DNA of 27,533 nt from AC-69 sp036519575 (GCA_036519575.1 DATDKZ010000050.1:1-27533), one strand, 5' to 3'. Counted from the stretch's first letter, positions 7,551-15,599 are shown. Numbers and translations are program-made. Notes: generated by a model from the letters alone, not told the origin.

Positions 7551-8195
7551 TCAGCAGTTCTCGGCGCCGGCCACCACCGTGCAGACCGCGCGGAACAGGC
7601 CGTTCACGATGCTGAGGAACGGGCCGCCCAGCAGGAAGAAGATCGCCAGCATGAACAGCACGAGGTACTGGTCCAGCCCCTGATAGATCTCCCGAACCCG
7701 GGGCGACAGGACCCGGGCCAGCAGCTTCGAGCCGTCCAGGCCCGGCACCGGCATGAGCTGGATGACGAGCATGTACACGTTCACCAGGAGCCACGAATAG
7801 GCGAACGTGGCCGCCTCGCCTGCCAGGCCGAACCGGAGCGCGATCCCGGCCACAGCCGCCAATACCAGGTTCGCTCCCGGTCCGGCGAGGACGACGATCA
7901 GCGAGTCCCGATTCGGGTTTCGAAGGTGCCTGAAGTCCAGCGGCATGGCTTTGGCGTACGCGAACACCGGGATGACGAAGCCGGCCTCGGCCGCGACAAG
8001 GATCAGCGCAAGCGCGGGCAAGATGATGGTCCCGAAGGGGTCGATGAGCGGCCGGGGGTCCAGCGTCAGCCGACCCCACCGACGAGGGCTCGGATCGCCG
8101 AGGCGGTCGGCGGCGAGCGCGTGACCGTACTCGTGGAGCACCAAGCTCGGAACCAGTGCGATGAGCAAGTAGAGCGCGAACCTCAGACCATCCAC
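7551..8195 (-). CDS. Site-2-type zinc metalloprotease (M50 family), membrane protein
   Basis: This is a polytopic membrane protease of the M50B group that would cleave substrates within or near the membrane. The 214-residue product begins with a hydrophobic helix carrying the zinc motif HEYGH (21-25). The third ligand is probably Asp154 in PGLDGSKLL, the counterpart of the NPDG motif. LAGPGANLVLAA is also typical. About five or six hydrophobic segments are visible, and no PDZ domain, so it is a compact YwhC-like form. The GTG start is preceded by GGGAG at good spacing. It ends immediately before trpS in the same frame, 22 bp after the phosphorylase gene. The substrate cannot be told from the sequence. 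Confidence 0.9.
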   Translation of the reverse strand: MDGLRFALYLLIALVPSLVLHEYGHALAADRLGDPSPRRWGRLTLDPRPLIDPFGTIILPALALILVAAEAGFVIPVFAYAKAMPLDFRHLRNPNRDSLIVVLAGPGANLVLAAVAGIALRFGLAGEAATFAYSWLLVNVYMLVIQLMPVPGLDGSKLLARVLSPRVREIYQGLDQYLVLFMLAIFFLLGGPFLSIVNGLFRAVCTVVAGAENC

Positions 8196-8217
8196 GGCGG
8201 CTCCCGAGCTCCGCCCG

Positions 8218-9534
8218 TCAGCCGCCGTACCAGCCGTGGACGAGCGGTGGAGGCTCGACCGGACGTTCGCTCAGGGTGAGCGCCGACAGGACGCGAGCGA
8301 CGCACTGGCGGGCGGCGGCTTCGTCTCGGGCGTGGATCGTCCCGATCTCCTCCCCCGTCTCCAACCGGTCTCCGATCTTTGGCCGGAACACGATACCGAC
8401 CGCGGGATCGACCGGGTCTCCCTTTTTCTTCCTTCCCGCCCCGAGGTCGGTGCTGGCCCGGCCGAGGGCCTCAGCGTCCACCGCGGCGAGGTGCCCGGCG
8501 CGATCGGCTTCGATGGGACGGCGCACCGGGGCCTTCGGGAGGACCGTCCACGGATCGTCGACGACCCTGGGGTCGCCCCCCTGCGCCTCCACCATGGCCC
8601 GGAACGCCTCCAGGGCCTTCCCCGAATCCATGGCCGTGGCCGCGGCGCTCCGCCCCTCGCCCATACCGGCATCGGTGAGGCGCGACAGCGCTTCACCGGC
8701 GAACAGCACGGAGAGATCGCGCAGCCGCCCGTGCGATCCCCCCGAGAGAAGCGTCACGGCCTCCGCGACGTCGAGGGCGTTGCCGATGGCCTCCCCCAGG
8801 GGTTGGGACATGTCCGTCACCGCGGCCCGGCACGTCCTCCCCCAATCGGCGGCGAGGGCCGTGCACGTCTCGGCCAGGGCACGGGCGTCCTCCGGCGTCT
8901 TCATGAACGCTCCGCTGCCCGCCTTCACGTCGAGCAGGATGAGCTCGGTCTCCACGGCGAGTTTCTTCGACATCACGCTCGCCGCGATGAGCGGGATGGA
9001 GGGCACCGTGGCGGTGGCGTCGCGGAGCGAGTACAGCGCCCCGTCGGCGGGGACGATGTCGTGGGTCTGCGCCGCAACGGCGCATCCGACCCGCTCCACC
9101 TGGCGCACGAGCTCCTCGGGCGACAGCTCGGTGCGAAGTCCGGGGATCGACTCGAGCTTGTCCAGGGTCCCGCCGGTGTGCCCCAGGCCACGCCCCGAGA
9201 GCTTGGCCACTGCCAGGCCGAGGGACGCGGCCAACGGGACGAAGGCCAGGGTCACGCCGTCGGCCACGCCGCCGGTCGAGTGCTTGTCCACGGTGGGGCG
9301 GGACACGTCGCTGAGAGCGATGGTCCTGCCCGACGCGACCATGGCCCGGGTCAGGGCCAACGTCTCGCCGGGGTCCAGGCCTCGGATGAACGCTGCCATC
9401 AGGAAGGCGGCGGCCTGGTAGTCGGGGATCTGGCCCTCGGCGAACCGTGTGACGAAGTCGGCCAGGTCTTCCGGCTGCAGGCGTCTGCCATCACGCTTGA
9501 GGGCGAGCACATGTCGAGGGTCCTGAATCGTCAC
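8218..9534 (-). CDS. deoA: Pyrimidine-nucleoside (thymidine) phosphorylase
   Basis: This enzyme splits thymidine, deoxyuridine or uridine with phosphate into base and (deoxy)ribose-1-phosphate, feeding DeoB next door. The 438-residue product has the phosphate-binding KHSTGG (84-89) and the full thymidine/pyrimidine phosphorylase signature SGRGLGHTGGTLDKLE (113-128). A C-terminal domain contains GAGRKKKGDPVDPAVGI, as in the family. The start is GTG at 9534, with GAGAGG about 12 bases upstream. Whether it acts mainly on thymidine (DeoA) or on both pyrimidine nucleosides (Pdp) cannot be decided by eye. The 133-bp gap upstream carries a repeated -35-like motif, so the gene may have its own promoter. 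Confidence 0.93.
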   Translation of the reverse strand: MTIQDPRHVLALKRDGRRLQPEDLADFVTRFAEGQIPDYQAAAFLMAAFIRGLDPGETLALTRAMVASGRTIALSDVSRPTVDKHSTGGVADGVTLAFVPLAASLGLAVAKLSGRGLGHTGGTLDKLESIPGLRTELSPEELVRQVERVGCAVAAQTHDIVPADGALYSLRDATATVPSIPLIAASVMSKKLAVETELILLDVKAGSGAFMKTPEDARALAETCTALAADWGRTCRAAVTDMSQPLGEAIGNALDVAEAVTLLSGGSHGRLRDLSVLFAGEALSRLTDAGMGEGRSAAATAMDSGKALEAFRAMVEAQGGDPRVVDDPWTVLPKAPVRRPIEADRAGHLAAVDAEALGRASTDLGAGRKKKGDPVDPAVGIVFRPKIGDRLETGEEIGTIHARDEAAARQCVARVLSALTLSERPVEPPPLVHGWYGG

Positions 9535-9552
9535 CTCGTCATCGGCCTCTCC

Positions 9553-9580
9553 CTGTTACGTCGGGCGATAGCACCGTCAA
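9553..9580 (-). promoter_or_regulatory. Candidate promoter upstream of the pyrimidine phosphorylase gene
   Basis: On the minus strand a TTGACG (-35-like, five of six consensus bases, 9575-9580) is followed after 16 bp by TAACAG (9553-9558), a poor -10 match. The gene starts 18 bp downstream. The -35 box lies in one copy of an 11-bp repeat. The weak -10 could mean activator dependence or that the match is chance. Confidence 0.3.
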
Positions 9581-9637
9581 CCTCACCTCGAGGGTTTGCC
9601 CACCACGGGGAAGCCCCACGAGGCGAACCGTCAACCT
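9573..9637. repeat. Two direct copies of an 11-bp motif between deoB and deoA
   Basis: The motif ACCGTCAACCT occurs at 9573-9583 and again at 9627-9637, 54 bp apart, in the only sizeable gap of the xerD-to-scpB stretch. On the minus strand each copy reads AGGTTGACGGT and contains a -35-like TTGACG. It may be a duplicated promoter element or a pair of operator half-sites for a regulator of the nucleoside genes. The function is not shown by the sequence. Confidence 0.4.
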
Positions 9638-9667
9638 TCGGCTGAGGGAAGGCTCGACCGATCACCC

Positions 9668-10849
9668 TCACAGCCCGATCTCCGGGGCGAAGCTTTCCCC
9701 CGCCAGGCCCTCGGTCTTGACGTCCAGGAGGTCGGCGACCGTGGTACCGAGATCGGCGAACGTCGGGCGGGATCCCAGGTCCACGGGGCCATCGGGCAGA
9801 CCGGACGCGAGCAATGGGGTGCGCTCCCGGGAATGGTCCGTTGGCGGGGTCGTGGGGTCGCACCCGTGGTCGCCCGTGAGGAACATCACTCCCCCGTCCA
9901 GAGCCGATTCCAGCTCGGCCAGGCGAGGGTCGAGGGCCTCGATGCACGCGGCGTAGCCCCTCGGATCGTTGCGATGGCCGTACTTGCTGTCGAAGTCCAC
10001 CAGGTTGGTGAACACGAGGGCCGGCGAGGGGCGCGCCAGGTACTCGAGCGTGATGTCGAGGCCATGGTCGTTCGAGTCGGAGTAGCGGGCCTCGGTCATC
10101 CCCTGTCCGGCGAAGATGTCCTGGATCTTCCCAACGCCGTACACGCCGACCCCGCCGTCGCGGCAGAAGTCGAGGACGGTCTTCCCCGGGGGCGGCATCG
10201 AGAAGTCACGCCGCTCCGGAGTTCGGGTGAAGTGACCGGGCGTTCCGGTGAACGGCCGGGCGATGACTCTCCCCACGTTGTGCTCCCCGGTGAGGATGCG
10301 CCGCGCGAAACGGCACCACTGGTACAGGGTCGGGAGCGGGACGACCTCCTTGTGCGCCGCGATCTGGAAGACAGAGTCGCCGCTCGTGTACACGATGGGC
10401 CGCCCCGTGCGCAGGTGCTCCTCGCCCAGCTCCTCGATGATCTCGGTCCCGGATGCCGCCCTGTTGCCGAGCACCGCGCGGCCGATCGCCTCCTCGAACG
10501 GATGGATGACCTCCGGTGGGAAGCCCTCCGGGTACAGGGGGAACGGGCGCTCCAGGACGATGCCGCACATCTCCCAGTGACCCGTGGTCGTGTCCTTGCC
10601 CGCGGAACGCTCGGTGAGGCGGCCGTGGGCGGTCCCCGGCCCCGCCGTCGTCGCCATGCCCTCGATCGGCGTGAGCAGGCCCAGGCCGAGACGCTCGAGG
10701 TTCGGCGCCTGGATCCCACCCACCGCCCGGGAGCAGTTTCCGAGCGTGTCCGAGCCCTCGTCGCCGTACGCCGCGGCGTCGGGAGCGTCTCCCACTCCGA
10801 ACGAGTCGCACACGAGCATCAGGATCCTGGGGACGCGAGCCGTGGTCAC
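9668..10849 (-). CDS. deoB: Phosphopentomutase
   Basis: DeoB interconverts (deoxy)ribose-1-phosphate and -5-phosphate, the step after nucleoside phosphorylase. The 393-residue product belongs to the alkaline-phosphatase superfamily with two Mn2+ sites. It shows VCDSFGVGDAPDA near the N-terminus (Asp15), GKDTTTGHWEM (about 84-94) with the threonine phosphorylated in DeoB enzymes, and GDHGCDPTTPPTDHSRERTP near the C-terminus. The usual Asn after DHG is Cys here. The GTG at 10849 is chosen; an adjacent TTG at 10852 would add one residue. GGTGA lies about 9 bases upstream. The gene follows the zinc-finger gene after 7 bp. Confidence 0.95.
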   Translation of the reverse strand: MTTARVPRILMLVCDSFGVGDAPDAAAYGDEGSDTLGNCSRAVGGIQAPNLERLGLGLLTPIEGMATTAGPGTAHGRLTERSAGKDTTTGHWEMCGIVLERPFPLYPEGFPPEVIHPFEEAIGRAVLGNRAASGTEIIEELGEEHLRTGRPIVYTSGDSVFQIAAHKEVVPLPTLYQWCRFARRILTGEHNVGRVIARPFTGTPGHFTRTPERRDFSMPPPGKTVLDFCRDGGVGVYGVGKIQDIFAGQGMTEARYSDSNDHGLDITLEYLARPSPALVFTNLVDFDSKYGHRNDPRGYAACIEALDPRLAELESALDGGVMFLTGDHGCDPTTPPTDHSRERTPLLASGLPDGPVDLGSRPTFADLGTTVADLLDVKTEGLAGESFAPEIGL

Positions 10850-10856
10850 CAACCGG

Positions 10857-11213
10857 TCACCGGCCCTCGCCCCGCTGCTTGCACCCGATGCACAGGATGG
10901 CCCACGGGAGCGCCTCCAGACGTTCGATCGAGATCGGTCGGCGGCAGGACTCGCAGGTCCCGTATGTCCCGAGCTCCATCTTGGTCATGGCCCGGTTCAC
11001 GTCCCGCAGGTTGGAGCGCAGGGCTTTCATCACCGACAGCAGCCGGGCGCGTTCCGCCGTGCTGTGCGCGCTGTCGGCGAAGCCCCGCTCCACGTCGATC
11101 TCGACATCGTCCGAGTCGGGCGCACCGCCCAGCTCCACGATCTCCTTGCGCAGGTTGTCCCGGTGCTCGTCCAGGACGGCCCGGAGGTCGGCCATCTTCG
11201 TCTCGTCGATCAC
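10857..11213 (-). CDS. DksA/TraR-type zinc-finger protein
   Basis: The 118-residue product has a long helical N-terminal part and a C-terminal four-cysteine zinc site, Cys87-x2-Cys90-x17-Cys108-x2-Cys111, spaced as in the DksA/TraR family. GTYGTCESCRRPISIERLEALPWA is the usual family sequence around it. DksA proteins bind in the RNA polymerase secondary channel and modulate initiation with ppGpp. Whether this one does so depends on acidic coiled-coil tip residues that I cannot assign safely; the stretch DSDDVEID (33-40) is a possible counterpart. The GTG start overlaps the xerD stop as GTGA, so it is coupled to xerD. General-stress-type RNAP-binding proteins of this family are an alternative role. 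Confidence 0.88.
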   Translation of the reverse strand: MIDETKMADLRAVLDEHRDNLRKEIVELGGAPDSDDVEIDVERGFADSAHSTAERARLLSVMKALRSNLRDVNRAMTKMELGTYGTCESCRRPISIERLEALPWAILCIGCKQRGEGR

Positions 11214-12163
11214 GCTCGGTCCCCCGTCGCCACGGCTCCGGTCCGCCGGGCCCGAGGATGTGTGCTGAAGTACACCTCGCGGAGATGTTCCTTGGTGACC
11301 AGGGTATAGATCTGCGTCGTGGCGACGCTCGCGTGACCCAGGAGCTCCTGGACCACTCGGACATCGGCCCCTCCCTCGAGCAGATGGGTGGCGAAGGAAT
11401 GGCGGAGGGTGTGCGGCGTCACCCGCTTGCCGATGCCGGCGCTCCGCGCGTGGGCCGCCAGGATCTTCGCGCAGCCCTGCCGGGAGAGCCGCCCACCCCG
11501 CTGGTTGAGGAACAGGGCCGACCGCGAGCGAACAGTGGCCAGGGACGGTCGCCCACGAGTGAGGTAGGCGGCCAGCGCCCCCCGGGCATACCGCCCGAGC
11601 GGCACGTCGCGCTCCTTGCTCCCCTTGCCCAGCACCCGGACGCTCCCCTCCTCCATCTCGAGGTCGTCGACGTCGAGGCCGACCAGCTCGGTCACTCGAA
11701 GGCCCGCCCCGTACAACATCTCGAGCACCGCTCGATCCCGAAGGCCAGCAGGGGTTTCGTCCGGGGGTGACGCCAGGAGCCGCTGGACGTCCTCGACCGA
11801 GAGCGGGCGAGGGAGCGATCGAGGAAGCTTGGGGCGGACCACGCCCGCGGAGGGGTCCCGGTCGGCCCGACCCTCCCGCATGAGGAACCGATGGAACGAT
11901 CGAACCGATGACAGGGCTCGGACCACCGAGGTGGCCCGGTAGGGCCTCCCATCGTGATGGGTCGAGGACGACAACCGGGCGATGAACCCGGCCACGGCGG
12001 CGTCGTCGACGGCCCGCGCGTCGCGTACCTCGCGGGACGCGAGGTACGACGCGTAGCGCGCCAGGTCCCGCCGGTACGCAGAGAGGGTGTTGGCGGACAG
12101 TCCCCGCTCCACCGAGAGGTGATCGAGGAACCGCTCGATCTGGGTCGACATGACCTCCGTCAC
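11210..12163 (-). CDS. xerD: Site-specific tyrosine recombinase XerD
   Basis: XerD with XerC resolves chromosome dimers at dif near the division septum. The 317-residue product has an N-terminal SAM-like core-binding domain (about 6-100) and the catalytic domain with Arg156 (GAGLRVTEL), Lys180 (GKGSKERDVP), His251 and Arg254 (HTLRHSFATHLLEGG), His277 and nucleophile Tyr286 (LGHASVATTQIYTLV). The GTG at 12163 has GGAGGAGG at good spacing; an ATG four codons in has GGAGG only two bases away and is less likely. It lies next to pyrG-NUDIX-ald, matching the actinobacterial housekeeping XerD locus, so this is not a phage or integron enzyme. No dif-like site was recognised nearby. Confidence 0.94.
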   Translation of the reverse strand: MTEVMSTQIERFLDHLSVERGLSANTLSAYRRDLARYASYLASREVRDARAVDDAAVAGFIARLSSSTHHDGRPYRATSVVRALSSVRSFHRFLMREGRADRDPSAGVVRPKLPRSLPRPLSVEDVQRLLASPPDETPAGLRDRAVLEMLYGAGLRVTELVGLDVDDLEMEEGSVRVLGKGSKERDVPLGRYARGALAAYLTRGRPSLATVRSRSALFLNQRGGRLSRQGCAKILAAHARSAGIGKRVTPHTLRHSFATHLLEGGADVRVVQELLGHASVATTQIYTLVTKEHLREVYFSTHPRARRTGAVATGDRA

Positions 12164-12184
12164 TAGCCTCCTCCGGCGTGCGCC

Positions 12185-13309
12185 CTAGGACAAGCCGTCG
12201 ACGAGGCTACCGAGCGGCACGAATGCGAGGTCGTGGGCCTCGGCCACGCCCTGGTTCGTCACCTGCCCCGCGTAGACGTTCACGCCGTGTGCCAGCGCAC
12301 CATCGAGCCGGACCGCCTCCTCCAGGCCGTGCGCCGCGATCTCGAGCGCATACGGAAGCGTGACGTTCGTCAGCGCGTACGTGGAGGTGCGCGGGACCGC
12401 GCCGGGCATGTTCCCAACGCAGTAATGGACCACGTCGTGCGCCACGTACACGGGATCGGAATGGGTGGTCATGTGGGCCGTCTCAACGCAGCCGCCCTGG
12501 TCGATCGAGATGTCCACGATGACGGCGCCGGGCCGCATAGTTCGCACCATGTCCTCGGTGACGAGCTTCGGGGCCCGGGCCCCCGGGACCAGCACGGCGC
12601 CGATCACGAGATCTGCCTCCGGCACGAGCTGCTCGATCGCCAGCACGCTGCTCATCACGGTCTGGATCCGTCCCCGCTGGATCTGATCGACGAATCGCAG
12701 ACGGTCGACGTTCTTGTCCAGGACGACGACCTCCGCTTCCATCCCCGCGGCGATCCACGCAGCGTTCAGCCCGGCCATCCCCGCGCCGAGCACCAGGACC
12801 CGCGCGGGGGCGACACCAGAGACGCCGCCCATCAACACGCCCCGGCCCCCGTACGGCCGCTCGAGGAAGTTCGCCCCAACGTGCGGGGCCATCCGCCCCG
12901 CGATCTCGCTCATCGGGGCGAGAAGCGGCAGGCGGCCGTCCTCGAGCTGAACCGTCTCGTAAGCGACGGACGCCACCTTCCGCTCGATCAGGAACTCGGT
13001 CAGTCGCTTGTCCGCGGCGAGGTGGACGTACGTGAACAGGATCTGGCCCTCCCGGAACCGGTCGTACTCCTCGGGCTGGGGCTCCTTCACCTTCAGGATC
13101 ATGTCCGACGTGTCGAAGACCGCGCCGGCGTCGGGCAGGATCTCGGCTCCAGCCGCCCTGAACAATTCGTCCGAGAGGGCCGAGCCCATGCCGGCGCCCG
13201 CCTCCATGACCACCTCGTGGCCCGCTCTGGCGAGCTCGCGAACCCCCTCGGGCGTGGCCGCCACCCGGAACTCGTTGTCCTTGACCTCTCTCGGGATCCC
13301 GACGATCAC
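12185..13309 (-). CDS. ald: Alanine dehydrogenase
   Basis: This enzyme catalyses reversible NAD-dependent deamination of L-alanine to pyruvate and ammonia. The 374-residue product has the N-terminal PREVKDNEFRVAATP motif, catalytic Lys75 (LKVKEP), His96 (TYVHLAADK) and Asp270 (VDISIDQGG), numbered exactly as in the M. tuberculosis enzyme. The nucleotide-binding loop is VLGAGMAGLNAA (about 173-184). The GTG at 13309 has a GGGAG ribosome site seven bases upstream, and a promoter-like TACGCT lies about 35 bp upstream. Ald sits between the NUDIX gene and xerD, a position that is not occupied by ald in mycobacteria. The following xerD begins 21 bp later. Confidence 0.96.
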   Translation of the reverse strand: MIVGIPREVKDNEFRVAATPEGVRELARAGHEVVMEAGAGMGSALSDELFRAAGAEILPDAGAVFDTSDMILKVKEPQPEEYDRFREGQILFTYVHLAADKRLTEFLIERKVASVAYETVQLEDGRLPLLAPMSEIAGRMAPHVGANFLERPYGGRGVLMGGVSGVAPARVLVLGAGMAGLNAAWIAAGMEAEVVVLDKNVDRLRFVDQIQRGRIQTVMSSVLAIEQLVPEADLVIGAVLVPGARAPKLVTEDMVRTMRPGAVIVDISIDQGGCVETAHMTTHSDPVYVAHDVVHYCVGNMPGAVPRTSTYALTNVTLPYALEIAAHGLEEAVRLDGALAHGVNVYAGQVTNQGVAEAHDLAFVPLGSLVDGLS

Positions 13310-13343
13310 GTTCGGCTCCCTCTCCTGGCCAGGATGCGACAGA

Positions 13344-13349
13344 AGCGTA
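13344..13349 (-). promoter_or_regulatory. Candidate -10 element of an ald promoter
   Basis: On the minus strand GGGTACGCT contains TACGCT (TANNNT), giving a predicted transcript start near 13337 and a leader of about 28 nt with the GGGAG ribosome site of ald. No good -35 box is present, which would fit a promoter needing an activator. The same GGGTACGCT occurs before the TPR gene at 26770. Confidence 0.4.
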
Positions 13350-13367
13350 CCCGACCGCGCCGGACAG

Positions 13368-13390
13368 GCTCAGCAGGCGGAGCTCAGCAG
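13368..13390. repeat. Pair of 9-bp direct repeats upstream of ald
   Basis: GCTCAGCAG occurs at 13368-13376 and 13382-13390, a 14-bp period, directly upstream of where the -35 region of the ald promoter would be. Two sites of this kind could bind a dimeric activator; ald genes are often controlled by Lrp/AsnC or PucR-type regulators. The role is inferred from position only. Confidence 0.35.
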
Positions 13391-13396
13391 GGGAGC

Positions 13397-13906
13397 TCAC
13401 CCCGGGGTTCGTCTCGCGCCGGCCAGGAGCAGCGCCACCGCGGTCTTCGCGTCGCGCACCCGGCCGGCCCGCGCAGCGGCGACCATGTCGTCGAACGGCC
13501 GGCGCAGCACCTCGATCCCCTCCTCCGGGGGCCCCTCCTGTCGGTCACCCGTCCACGCCTCGAACAGATGGATGTACTCGTCGGCGAAGCCCGCGGAGGT
13601 GTAGATGCCCCCAACGAACTCAAGCGATCGGTGACGGTACCCCGTCTCCTCGAACAGCTCCCGGGCCGCACAACCGAGCGCGTCCTCCCCGTCCACGTCG
13701 AGGATGCCTGCCGGGATCTCCACCAAGGTCCGGCGGATGGCCGGGCGGAACTGCCGAACCAAAAGGACGTCGCCGTCCGGCGTCAGCGGAAGGACCGCTG
13801 CGGCTCCCGGATGGCGGATCACCTCGAAGTCGTGGCCGTCCCAGGACTCGACCTCGACGCGGATCAGCCGTCCGGCGAAGCCCTCCCTCGTCGATTGGGG
13901 CTCCAC
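13397..13906 (-). CDS. NUDIX hydrolase, probable ADP-ribose pyrophosphatase
   Basis: The enzyme would hydrolyse ADP-ribose or a similar nucleoside diphosphate-X to AMP and a sugar phosphate. The 169-residue product has a NUDIX box at 67-90 with AARELFEETGY. The box has one residue more than the standard 23 (GILDVDGE at its start), as is frequent in the ADP-ribose pyrophosphatase group, including M. tuberculosis Rv1700 at the same chromosomal place. EIPAGILD just before and VGGIYTSAGFADE after it also fit that group. The start is the GTG at 13906, 11 bp after the pyrG stop, and no other usable start lies between. The longer open frame upstream overlaps pyrG and is not coding. The substrate is predicted from family and context. 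Confidence 0.9.
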   Translation of the reverse strand: MEPQSTREGFAGRLIRVEVESWDGHDFEVIRHPGAAAVLPLTPDGDVLLVRQFRPAIRRTLVEIPAGILDVDGEDALGCAARELFEETGYRHRSLEFVGGIYTSAGFADEYIHLFEAWTGDRQEGPPEEGIEVLRRPFDDMVAAARAGRVRDAKTAVALLLAGARRTPG

Positions 13907-13917
13907 CGAGGTGTCCG

Positions 13918-15558
13918 TCAGCCGGAGACGGGGACGGGGCGCTCCGCCGAGGCGGTCCGATGGGCGTGCGCCGCTCCCACGAACTCCCGGAAGAGCGGGT
14001 GCGGCCGGGTGGGCCGGGACCGGAGCTCCGGATGGAACTGGCCCCCCATGAAGAACGGGTGGTCGGGCAGCTCGATGATCTCCACCAATCGTCCGTCGGG
14101 CGAGAAGCCGGAGAACACCAGCCCGTGCTCCGAGAGGATCTGATGGTAGGTCGGGTTGACCTCGTATCGATGCCGGTGACGCTCGTACACGACCTGCTCC
14201 CCGTAGGCTGCCGCGGCCCTGGTCCCCGGCACCAGATGGCAGGGCTGTGCCCCCAGGCGCATGGACCCACCGAGGTCGGATACGTTCTTCTGCTCGGGCA
14301 AGAGATCGATCACCGGGTGGGGGGTCGCTGGGTCGAACTCCGAGGAGTTCGCGCCCTCGAGGCCGCACACGTTCCGCGCGTACTCGATGACGGCACACTG
14401 CAGCCCCAGGCACAGACCGAGGAACGGCACACCACTCTCCCTCGCGTAGTGGATCGCCTCCAGCTTTCCCTCGATGCCCCGCCACCCGAACCCGCCGGGC
14501 ACCACGATGCCGTCGATGCCCGACAGCACGGTGGCGGCGTCGGCCTGGTCGAGCTCGTCCGACGACACCCACGTGATGTCCACCTCGGCCCCGTGGTGGA
14601 ACCCTCCGTGGCTGAGGGCCTCGATCACCGACAGGTAGGCGTCTCGGAGGTTCACGTACTTCCCGACGATCGCGATCGATACCGGGTCGGTCGCAGCGTC
14701 GATCCGCTCGATCAGGCCATTCCACTCGGAGAAATCCGGCTCGGCGTCGATCCGGAGATGGTTGGCGAGCTCGCGATCCAGCCCCTCCCTGCGAAGCAAC
14801 AGCGGCACCCGGTAGATGGAGTCGGCATCCGGCGCGGAGATCACGCCGGAGATCGGAACATCGCACAGGAGGGAGATCTTCTCCTTCAGGTGGCGCCCGA
14901 TAGGCCGGTCGGAGCGACACACGATGACGTCGGGCTGCAGGCCCAGCGAACGCAGCTCCTTCACCGAGTGCTGCGTCGGCTTGGTCTTCAACTCACCGGT
15001 GGGGCCGATGAACGGCATGAGTGAGACGTGGACGAACGCGCACCGGTCTCGCCCGACCTCGTTCCTGAGTTGCCGGATGGCCTCCAGGAACGGGAGGCTC
15101 TCGATGTCACCGACCGTGCCGCCGACCTCGACGATCAGCAGGTCGGCGTTCTCGGCGGTGGCGTAGGACCGGATCCGCTCCTTGATCTCGTCGGTGATGT
15201 GCGGGATGACCTGCACGGTCTTGCCCAGGTAATCGCCCCGACGCTCCTTCTGGATGACCGCGGAGTAGACCGCGCCGGTAGTGAGGTTGGAGCCGCGGTG
15301 CATGTTCTCGTCGGTGAACCGCTCGTAATGGCCGAGATCGAGGTCGGTTTCGGCTCCGTCGTCCAGGACGAACACCTCGCCGTGCTCGAACGGATTCATG
15401 GTTCCGGGATCTACGTTGACGTACGGATCGAGCTTCTGGAGGGCGACTCGCAGGCCACGCGACGTGAACAGCCGGCCCAGCGAGGCAGTGGTGATCCCCT
15501 TGCCAAGGCCCGAGGCGACCCCACCGGTGACGAAGACGAACTTCGGCTCTTTCTGCAC
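13918..15558 (-). CDS. pyrG: CTP synthase
   Basis: PyrG aminates UTP to CTP using glutamine and ATP. The 546-residue product has the synthetase domain starting KFVFVTGGVASGLGKGI (P-loop), with KLDPYVNVDPGTMNPFEHGEV and the GGTVGDIES segment, then a class I glutamine amidotransferase domain with Cys383 (GLCLGLQ), His509 and Glu511 (GGQFHPEL). Length is typical. The GTG at 15558 starts right before the conserved KFVFVTGG; an AGGA lies 12 bases upstream. The frame stays open upstream but without homology. The gene is 41 bp after the membrane transferase gene. CTP feeds nucleic acids and lipid and envelope precursors; the enzyme is cytosolic, often filament-forming in other bacteria. Confidence 0.97.
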   Translation of the reverse strand: MQKEPKFVFVTGGVASGLGKGITTASLGRLFTSRGLRVALQKLDPYVNVDPGTMNPFEHGEVFVLDDGAETDLDLGHYERFTDENMHRGSNLTTGAVYSAVIQKERRGDYLGKTVQVIPHITDEIKERIRSYATAENADLLIVEVGGTVGDIESLPFLEAIRQLRNEVGRDRCAFVHVSLMPFIGPTGELKTKPTQHSVKELRSLGLQPDVIVCRSDRPIGRHLKEKISLLCDVPISGVISAPDADSIYRVPLLLRREGLDRELANHLRIDAEPDFSEWNGLIERIDAATDPVSIAIVGKYVNLRDAYLSVIEALSHGGFHHGAEVDITWVSSDELDQADAATVLSGIDGIVVPGGFGWRGIEGKLEAIHYARESGVPFLGLCLGLQCAVIEYARNVCGLEGANSSEFDPATPHPVIDLLPEQKNVSDLGGSMRLGAQPCHLVPGTRAAAAYGEQVVYERHRHRYEVNPTYHQILSEHGLVFSGFSPDGRLVEIIELPDHPFFMGGQFHPELRSRPTRPHPLFREFVGAAHAHRTASAERPVPVSG

Positions 15559-15599
15559 CTCGGGATTGCATCCTAGCAGACAGGGGTGATGTGCCGCGT

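Noticed and set aside
9535..9667. Hidden small gene in the deoA-deoB gap
   Set aside because: No frame with a start, ribosome site and coding-like composition; the only extended frame is a continuation of a shadow of deoB.
9596..11770. 724-codon open frame on the plus strand
   Set aside because: It lies over deoB, the zinc-finger gene and xerD, whose motifs are on the other strand; the translation is low-complexity Arg/Gly/Pro/His-rich without family motifs.
11210..12163. XerD as a mobile-element integrase
   Set aside because: Housekeeping context, no flanking repeats, no tRNA attachment site and no excisionase or phage gene.
12233..14143. 636-codon open frame on the plus strand
   Set aside because: Antisense to ald and the NUDIX gene and the end of pyrG; no recognisable domains. 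Long chance frames are expected at this GC content.
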